Source: Peromyscus leucopus (lineage: Eukaryota; Chordata; Mammalia; Rodentia; Cricetidae). From it: a stretch of DNA of 64,000 bases. Position 1 is the first letter of the stretch, and each line of letters opens with the position of its first letter. Under the pieces are notes generated by a model, which had not been told where the DNA came from, made no database searches, and saw nothing but the letters and a program-made list of their open reading frames with translations. Positions 56,816 to 64,000 of this stretch are shown piece after piece. The stretch is taken from contig NC_051070.1 of the NCBI RefSeq assembly GCF_004664715.2, positions 41,318,456 to 41,382,455 of the forward strand, written 5' to 3'. The translations under genes and the position numbers were made by a program.

Positions 56816-59611
56816 CTTTTTCAGTAATCACATTATCTCCTTGACTTTTATTAAACTTCATATTGCTTACATATCATGTTGTAATTGATATGTCAACTGT
56901 ACAATTGGGGTGAAGACAAGCTCCACACACAATTCCTTTTTGTCACTTTTAAATAAGTAGTAATTTGCATATAGCCTTACTCAGAGAAGAGGTGGAACCA
57001 TAAAGGCTTGATAAAATGAATGCATGTCAGAATATATTTTTAATACATTGTAAAACTAAATCAGAAGTATGTATCACTAACTTCAATAATATTTTCATAA
57101 TTCTAGAGTACAAGTTCTAAGATTAGCCACTGAACAGTATTCTAAGAATGAAAAGCATCAAATTTAATTTCTTATTAAAGTGAAAAAAAGAACACAACAG
57201 AAGTATTGTTAAAGAATTACAATACTTTAATTTCCTTTTTTCTTTTAAACTTTTTAAAGCTGAGTTTAGTTATTTTTAAAGATTTTGTAACATAGGCTTC
57301 AATCATGGTGATTAAGAGAGAAAAAAGACATTCATAAAGAAAGACACCTGAGAGCATACATTTGTCTCACTTAGAGTTATTGACTTCTGGCTTTTGTTTT
57401 TGTTACCAAAGAAGACTATGAATTTTTCTTAACCATGAAAGATGGTATTTGGTATCCATAACATTCCATAACCGTTGTGGTTTGGTAACCACAATGAGTA
57501 GTTGAGACACATTCTTTAGGAATGTTTTCTTGTCTTCACCAAATGTATGTGTGCATATTCTTCTTGTCTAATTATTTTAGAGGCTCAGTGTATTTTAGCA
57601 GCTATCATGACTTTGTTTTTTCCATACTGGGCATTGAAGGCAAGGTCTCACAGGAGCTAAGCAAGAACTCTACCTATACAGTGCCTTACCTTCCTGAGCT
57701 TCTGAAATTTTAGTTCTAGCAGTTATCTGTAATGGGTATATGTAGAATTCATAGCTTCCTCTTTCACCTTTATTTGGTCATCATATTGAAATGATGCTTG
57801 TAAAGAACCAGTTATTTATGACTAAACTGAAGTTTGGGGTTCTTTTCATTGTGAAGATAAAAAATGCACGAGAAATTCTGGGAAATAAAAACTGATGTTA
57901 ATACATTGAAGATATTCTGAAAAATCATAAACATAAAAATAAAACCATGAAACTAAATCCCAAAGGGTACTGAACTTGCCCTCAGAAGATGTCTCTTGAA
58001 CAATACCCATTATGTAAAATTCAGTGTTTCATTACTGAATTGTGCTGGGTATTAAACATATGTCTATTTGGTATTGATACAGGAATGTTCTGAACAATCA
58101 TGTCATGTGGGAAACAATACATATCAGGGAAGTTATGTAACCTGTCTTAATGTATGTATCACCATGTTACCAAACTTCAGATTATTGTATAACTAAGGGA
58201 TTCCAATTTTACAATATTATAGAAAACAAAATAGAAGAATATGTACCTTATAAGTCAGAACTAAACTTCTAGTTAATTTAAATATTAGCACCTGGGTACT
58301 CATGTTTAATAATGTATATTATAGTAGTCTAATGTGACTCTAATATTTTTATAATTAATCTTTAAAAGAACAAATGTTTCACATTAAAATGTAATTTTTA
58401 ACTGTTATAAAGAAATACTTGATTATATAGACTAATTTATTACATTATTATATTAAATAACTAAGATAAAGCCACACAAATGGTATTAGCATATAAAACT
58501 TAATTGCAAAGTTAAATTACTTGTGTGAAAAACTGTAAGATGAATGATGAAAACAAACTGGAATTTGTTTACAGCATCCCTGATGGGCATTCTTATCTGT
58601 GGGGATACAAATTATGAGCAAGGTCATGATTTAGTTTCTGTTAGGTCAAATATATTAACTAGCATTTTCTCTCAACCCTACTTATAGAGAAATAGCAATG
58701 AAAAGTTTTAGCTAGATGGAGATTGATAAGATTTTGGTCAATGAAAATCTCTCCCTACCAATTGTTTAGCCTATAAACATCTCTCTCTCTCATTTTGTTT
58801 TTGTTTGGTTTTCTGGGAAATTTAACACCTTTTCAGGTTGTGAAGAAATGACATTTGCATTAGAGTCCTAATTTTTGATGACCAGTGTAGTTGGGAGACA
58901 TCTTTATTTAATAAAGCATTATCCATGTATTCACCATCTCATATTCCTCTTTCTCTAAAATGGATGTTTTGGACGGGAAGGCAAAATGTCTAAATGGCGA
59001 CTTTGTAAGGAGAACTTGACCATCTGTAGCTTTGATCCTCACTCTTTATTTGTCCTTTAAATTTCTTTGCCAACAATCAAAACATGAAAGTTAATATTGG
59101 GGCCAGTATTAAGAAGTCTTTCTCATGCCCCTACAGCTGTGTTCTGCAGGTAAATTTCTTAACAGAAGGAAGTGTTTCTGACATGGTAGCCTTAGTTATA
59201 TGTTGGAATGTGTAAGCATATGAGCATTTGTGTGGAAAATTCACGTGTCATGTATTAGAGTCTTTGTTATATGCTGAATGATATTGTATATTGAGGAAAT
59301 TGTCAAAGAAAGTAAAATTGATGGGAAAATATAAATGGAGTGGTAGGGTTTTCCATGTGGGTAAGGTGTTGAACTTGAAATATATTGTTTGAAACTATGG
59401 AGCACACTGGTGTTTAAGGTCTTGCTCTGAACCATATTGACTAGGCTTGACTATGACCATGCCTCATTTATAATCACTTTTTGGGTAATGTCTTTAAGCC
59501 AAAGATCACTTAATATATAGACCTTGTCAGTTGCCTCTAGCTTATGTCAGCATTATTTACTGGCAAGTAACTGATCTCATAAAAATTAATGAACTGTTTT
59601 TTTTTTTGGTT

Positions 59612-59646
<35 letters not shown>

Positions 59647-60620
59647 TGTGTGTCTGTGTGTTTGAGTTACATGGCTCAGTAAAGGCACAGAAATATGGTT
59701 AAAGCTTTCACATAAGTTAAAGCTACCATATGATCTTCAGCTGAGCGAATGGTCAAGGGGACTTCAGATTTTAGTCAAGTAAGAAATCTCAGCTAATGCT
59801 AGCCCACCATTTCCTAGCAAGCAAACACTGATAATTCATATGGATGGTCTTGAATACAGTTAGGGTGATTTATGGTGCATCTTGTTTTATGTTGAACTTA
59901 AAAAGTACAGACATGAGACTTTTATGTGAATGAACACAGTGAACTACTTGGGCAGTTAGTAGTTCATGAAGAACTATATAGCTGATTCCAAAAATATTGG
60001 TCATTAAACATGTATTTGGCCTATTCTAATATGGGATAATCTTTCTCCTTTATCTTCATACACATCTTAAAGGTATAACCAGGGATCTTAAATTGTCTCT
60101 ATCTCAGTTTACCTAGATAACTATGTTGTTATTAGGTAAGGTTCGTGTGAATGGTTCATGATATAGTAAGTGGTAGTGGATATAATCAATAGCACATTTA
60201 TATCCAGAAAACATGTAATTATAATGCTGTAACCATAATATGGCTCTTTGTGAACTATGAAAAAGACATACAGTCATCTTATTTCCTGATCGAATTGTTT
60301 GGTTTAAATTAAAAAATATACACAAAATGCTTTCTTGAGAGTCTCTTTTTGAGGGTGTAGGACAATTGACTGTACATTATTAAATCTAAAGCATAGTAAA
60401 ACACTTGCTGTTAGCTGGTGCAAGCATAAATGACAAGTAGATTGAAGAAGAGAAAAAATCATAAAGGACAAGAATATCCTTGTCTAAAAGATCAAATTTT
60501 GATTACTATTCCTCACATTGTGGTAGTTTTAAATTTGACTTCTGCTAATTAAGTTTCTTGATGAGACATTAACAAATATCTATTCACCTCTGATAGAGTA
60601 AAATACTTTTAAAAAAATAT
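56816..60620. other. Unique AT-rich DNA, no gene seen
   Basis: Nearly 4 kb without a recognisable exon, RNA gene or transposon, apart from a T-tract/TG tract at 59597. Frames of 63-70 codons are featureless. Confidence 0.5.
59597..59655. repeat. T-tract followed by (TG)n
   Basis: Eleven T, GG, about 22 T, then about ten TG units with one TC. It could be the decayed tail of an antisense retroelement, but no body is recognisable. Confidence 0.9.
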
Positions 60621-61430
60621 TATTAAGAAATTTCTTATGCACACGCCTTTAATCCCAGCACTCAGGAGGCAGAGCCAGGTGGATCTCTGTGAGTTCGAGG
60701 CCAGCCTGGGCTACCAAGTGAGTTCCAGGAAAGACGCAAAGCTACACAGAGAAACCCTGTCTTGAAAAAACAAAACAAAACAAAAAAAAAAAAAAAAGAA
60801 ATTTCTTATTCATTTTACATACCATCCACAGATACCCCTCCTCCCTCTTGCTACCCCGCCAGCCTTCTCTAGCAATCCACCCCCCCATTCCTACCTCCTC
60901 CAAGTCAAGTTCTCCAATGGGGAGTCAGAAGAGCCTGGTACATCCAGTTGAGGCATATCTAAACCCCTCCCCCTGCACCAAGATTTGCCCAAGGTGTCAC
61001 AATTAGGGACTGGACTCCAAAAAACTCACTCGTGGACCAGGGACAGGTCCTGATCCCCTTGCCTGAGGGCCTCTCAAATAGTTCAAGCCAAACAACTGTC
61101 TCGCATATCCAGAGGGCCTAGTCCAGTCCCATGGTGATTCCAGTGCTATTGGGTTCATAGTTCATGAGTTTCTACTAGTTTGGCTGGCCATCTCTGTATG
61201 TTTTCCCATCATGATCTCGATGTCCCTTGCTTATAGAATACCTCCTCTCTCTCATCCATCGGACTCCTGGAGCTTGGCCTGGCACCTGGCTGTGGATCTC
61301 TGTATCTGCTTTCATTAGTCACTGGATATTCGCTAATCTGGTTACTGGAGTAGACTAGTTTAGGTACCTTTTACATCTATTGCTGTTCAGTGAGCCAGTT
61401 ATTCTATTGAGCTTACTTTTGGAGTAAATG
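60600..61430 (-). mobile_element. L1 3' end, antisense, with a B1 in its tail
   Basis: The L1 tail region (60600-60638) is interrupted by a B1 and resumes at 60810 with 'cattttacataccatccaca'. It then runs through 'atggggagtcagaagagcct', 'cctagtccagtcccatggtg' and 'gctggccatctctgtatgtt'. This parallels 12660-13290 and 30700-31530. 5'-truncated, non-coding. Confidence 0.8.
60639..60795 (+). mobile_element. B1 SINE, 5'-truncated, with exact 14-bp target duplication
   Basis: It starts at GCACACGCCTTTAATCCCAG, so about 20 bases of the normal 5' end are missing. It runs through the cricetid-type 'gacgcaaagctacacagaga' and ends in a long A-rich tail. It is flanked by AAGAAATTTCTTAT at 60625-60638 and 60796-60809. 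The target begins with the perfect palindrome AAGAAATTTCTT. It inserted into L1. Confidence 0.95.
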
Positions 61431-62075
61431 CATGATTCCCCTACATTGCTGAACCACTCAAGAATCCCATATCATCATGTGTAACTACCTATGGAAGCTG
61501 CATCACAGAATCTTACACCCAGTTAAAGTTCTGCCTAACATACACTCTAGCAACCCTCCAAAGACCATTTACAACTTAGATGCACAAAGGACTGGGGGAC
61601 AGAATCTCACAGAGGGGTTTGATGACCTTGACTTTATCATCTATTTTCACTGGGGAGAGTTAACAACTCATAATTATTATCAAAGACCTATCACTTATTT
61701 AGTTGCTGTAATCAAGAATCTGATGTTATTTCAGCTTCACTGTGTCCATGGTATGGTCACACCATATCACATTCTGACCCAAGGTTATTTTCTTCCTTTG
61801 GATCCTATAGCCTTACATGTCATGTCACTAAATCCCTATTATGACTAGTGAACATCAAGGACTGGATTATAGGTTTAATTTTCTGAGACTATGTCAGAGC
61901 ATTGTTGTAATATATTTCTCATTTCAGATAGAGCATAAAGTAGCTTATTATTCAGCACAATCTTTTCATATTGCTTAAGGACATGGATTCACATTGCCCC
62001 AGATTATGTGTTCTGTTGTGAAAATCATTTCACAGAAGTTTGTATTGTTATAAAACAAATGTATTGTCTTTGTTA
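61431..62075. other. Unassigned stretch with a 123-codon frame
   Basis: Plus-strand frame 61477-61848 is the longest frame outside recognised repeats, but its translation shows no recognisable domain, signal peptide or repeat. No upstream promoter, splice pattern or poly(A) context supports it. I do not call it a gene. Confidence 0.4.
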
Positions 62076-62077
62076 GT

Positions 62078-62300
62078 GTTTCTAGGGCTGTGAAGAGACA
62101 CCATGACCACAGCAAGTCTTATAAAGAAAACTTTTCATTGGAGTGGCACAGTACAGCACAAGCTTTTACATGGGTTCTGCGATTACAATTCAGGTCCCCA
62201 TGCTTCCATGGCCAGAGCTATAACTGCTGAGGAATCTCACAAGGCCTATAACTCTGCCAATAATCTATTTAGAGGGTCAATATTTGACAGCATATTTTTT
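62078..62300 (-). mobile_element. URR1-like hAT-type repeat, reverse, truncated
   Basis: Opens with 'gtgtttctagggctgtgaag' and 'agacaccatgaccacagcaa', the conserved end of the family in reverse, and fades after about 220 bases. The 89-codon frame at 62103-62372 is incidental. Confidence 0.65.
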
Positions 62301-63475
62301 AAGGTATCAATCCATATAAGATTGGGGAGTGGTAGGATAAACAACGCAAATGTTGTATACTGTGACAAATGATAGAAATAGATTTAAACACTAGCTAATA
62401 AAATCCATTCTGTGGTCCCCATGTATCTCAGCAGGAATGCTGCAACTAGGAATAATGCTTTCAAATTGAATACTTTTCCACAGTTACAGTGGTAGATTCT
62501 CCACAAGGGAAGACGTTAGCCTAATTGGAAAACATTAGGCACTCAGCGTTAGATCATATGTGAAGATATGTGTGTGAAACCTAAACCATTAAGGAAAAAC
62601 CATAATAAAGTACTTATTGTCTAAGCTATATATTTTTTGTAAATGTAAAATACTGTTTCATATAGAAAGATAAGTTTTTGTTTTACATCAGTGTAATTAA
62701 TTTTGACCTAGTCATTTTTTTTTTTATCAATTTGGTTATAGCTATGCTACCCTTCTTTCGATCTGAATTTTACAACCATTTTTAAAATTATTTAAAATTT
62801 TTTCTTCTCTCTTTATCTTTCCATTTCTATTTTTGAATAGAAATTTAATTTTATTAGGAAACTGATATCCTACCTAAAATCACTTTCATATAGATCATTT
62901 ATTTTTTTATCATTTTTGTCAAAAATACAATTTATACCTATTATTTTTAATGTATTTATAGTCAATGATCTATGATTGATCTTTTTAAAATAAAAATTAA
63001 AAAATCATTTATAATAAAATAACTGTGTCTTAAAATCCTCAGAATTTATAACTGAACTGTAGGAAATGACCCTTTTTCATAACTGTCTCGCAATCATAAA
63101 GGTTTTAAACATGTTGGAACATTTTCACAGCTTTTTTAATCAATGAATTTAAGTGAAAGATTTTTAGATTTTAGTCCTATCATAATAGATACCTAGAAAT
63201 TATTTTTATTAAAAAGGTATCAATGTTGTATATGCAAGGAGGTTTAAGATCTCTGCATTGTGTTGCTACCTCCTTTGCCTTGTATTACCTGCTCACTTCT
63301 TTACTGATTACTTTTAATCACTCTAACAGCATCTATCTAATGTATCTATTATACCCCATTGAAGGTGAAACCATTTGAGTAAGTTCTTGTCTTGGACCTG
63401 CAGTTCTTCATATTTAAGTAAGAACAAACATCCTAAAAACAAACAAACAAACAAACAAAAACCTATCCTACATGC
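62301..63475. other. Unique, very AT-rich DNA, no gene seen
   Basis: No coding region, RNA gene or repeat family recognised. An AAAC tract at about 63435-63462 borders the next L1 piece. Confidence 0.5.
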
Positions 63476-63479
63476 AATG

Positions 63480-64000
63480 GCAATTGTCAATAGTCATCAT
63501 TCTGAATAATGCAAAATCCTATCCTGAGAAGTATCCTGGACTCCTCAACAAATAAGGACTTCTTTGGACTATCCTGCAAAGCAAGAACTCAAACAAAAAC
63601 ACTAAGTCCTATATGGGCTATCTTAATCAAACCCCCTCAGGGCTCTGGGAGCTGTGTAAAGAGGAGGCAGAAAGACTGTAATAGCCTAGAGGAATGGATG
63701 ATTCCAAGAAAACAGTGTCAAGACACAATAGGACAGATGCACATATGATCTCAAAGAGACTATAGTAGCATTCACAGACTCTGATCAGGTTCAAGCTAGA
63801 TGAATTTTTATTCTTAAGTGGGGGAAGTAGATACAAACCCCCATCCATAACCAAGAGTTTATCTCTAATGGATACTTGCATGCAATTGAAAAAATAGCTT
63901 TCCACAATGGACTCTCACTGGATATATGACCCACATTAAAGGGTAAGGTCCACATTCCAGGAGTAGATGGTTAACTCAAAATGAATTCAGTGGTACTTTT
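63480..64000 (+). mobile_element. L1 (Lx-like) 3'UTR, sense, cut by window edge
   Basis: The order 'tatatgggctatcttaatca...gtaaagaggaggcagaaaga...atgattccaagaaaacagtg' and then 'aaacccccatccataaccaa' is that of an old rodent L1 3'UTR. It continues past the right edge. The 79- and 92-codon frames here are non-coding. Confidence 0.7.

Noticed and set aside
61477..61848. 123-codon plus-strand frame
   Set aside because: No recognisable domain or gene context, and it follows directly on an antisense L1 fragment. One frame of this size is expected by chance in 64 kb.

Overview
This window looks like a gene-poor, AT-rich piece of a rodent nuclear genome, most likely from a cricetid-type muroid (hamster, vole or deer-mouse group). 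The evidence is the repeat content: B1 SINEs, several of them a variant that reads GTAGCTTTGCGCCTTTCC on the complementary strand, B2/B3 tRNA-derived SINEs, rodent L1 3' ends, URR1-like hAT repeats, and several LTR families. The genus cannot be fixed by eye. I find no intact protein-coding gene, no credible exon and no CRISPR array. The open reading frames of 60-157 codons are chance frames, frames read through microsatellites, or frames inside transposons.

Layout. 1-12.2 kb: a B1 end, an old L1 end and a URR1-like repeat (1.5-2.1 kb), a GATA microsatellite (3.1 kb), an L1 whose 5' part is inverted (4.1-6.15 kb, B1 inside), a B3 SINE (7.8 kb), a solo LTR with exact 6-bp target duplications (8.4 kb), a second solo LTR (10.4 kb), and L1 ORF1 remnants (11.3-12.2 kb). 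12.6-18.2 kb: an L1 3' end, an LTR inside an LTR (13.5-14.4 kb), a B2/B3 SINE beside an LTR-like promoter fragment (14.7-15.25 kb), and a long element with directly repeated ends (16.0-18.2 kb). 18.19-19.4 kb: a 5'-truncated processed pseudogene of EEF1A1 on the minus strand. 20.09-20.32 kb: a tRNA-Gln(CTG)-like sequence followed on the same strand by a B1. 20.4-21.1 kb: an L1 3' end. 21.7-27.4 kb: mostly unique AT-rich DNA.

27.4-38.3 kb is a dense repeat graveyard. It holds an L1 ORF2 and 3'UTR remnant with a long GA tract, a B3 SINE running into CA repeats, and a stack of elements inserted into one another (30.5-33.7 kb). It also holds an LTR carrying an exact 81-bp tandem duplication (34.3-34.8 kb) and an antisense L1 carrying two solo LTRs (35.4-38.3 kb). 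38.3-46 kb is mostly unique, with B2/B3 SINEs near 41 kb and a minus-strand solo LTR at 45.8-46.3 kb. 46.3-48.96 kb is a GC-richer LINE-derived block with a roughly 210-bp internal periodicity. 49-60.6 kb is mostly unique, with URR1-like repeats (one with an exact 8-bp target duplication), B1s and long CA/TG tracts. 60.6-64 kb holds an antisense L1 with a B1 in its tail, another URR1-like fragment, and an L1 3'UTR cut by the window edge.

Nothing here works as an operon or pathway. The biology is the insertion history. The most useful observations are a family of solo LTRs carrying a B1-like segment (six insertions in three subtypes, some bounded by 6-bp target duplications), the nested insertions whose order can be read, the tRNA-Gln-like gene, and the EEF1A1 retrocopy. 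Family names come from memory of rodent consensus repeats and were not checked by any search.
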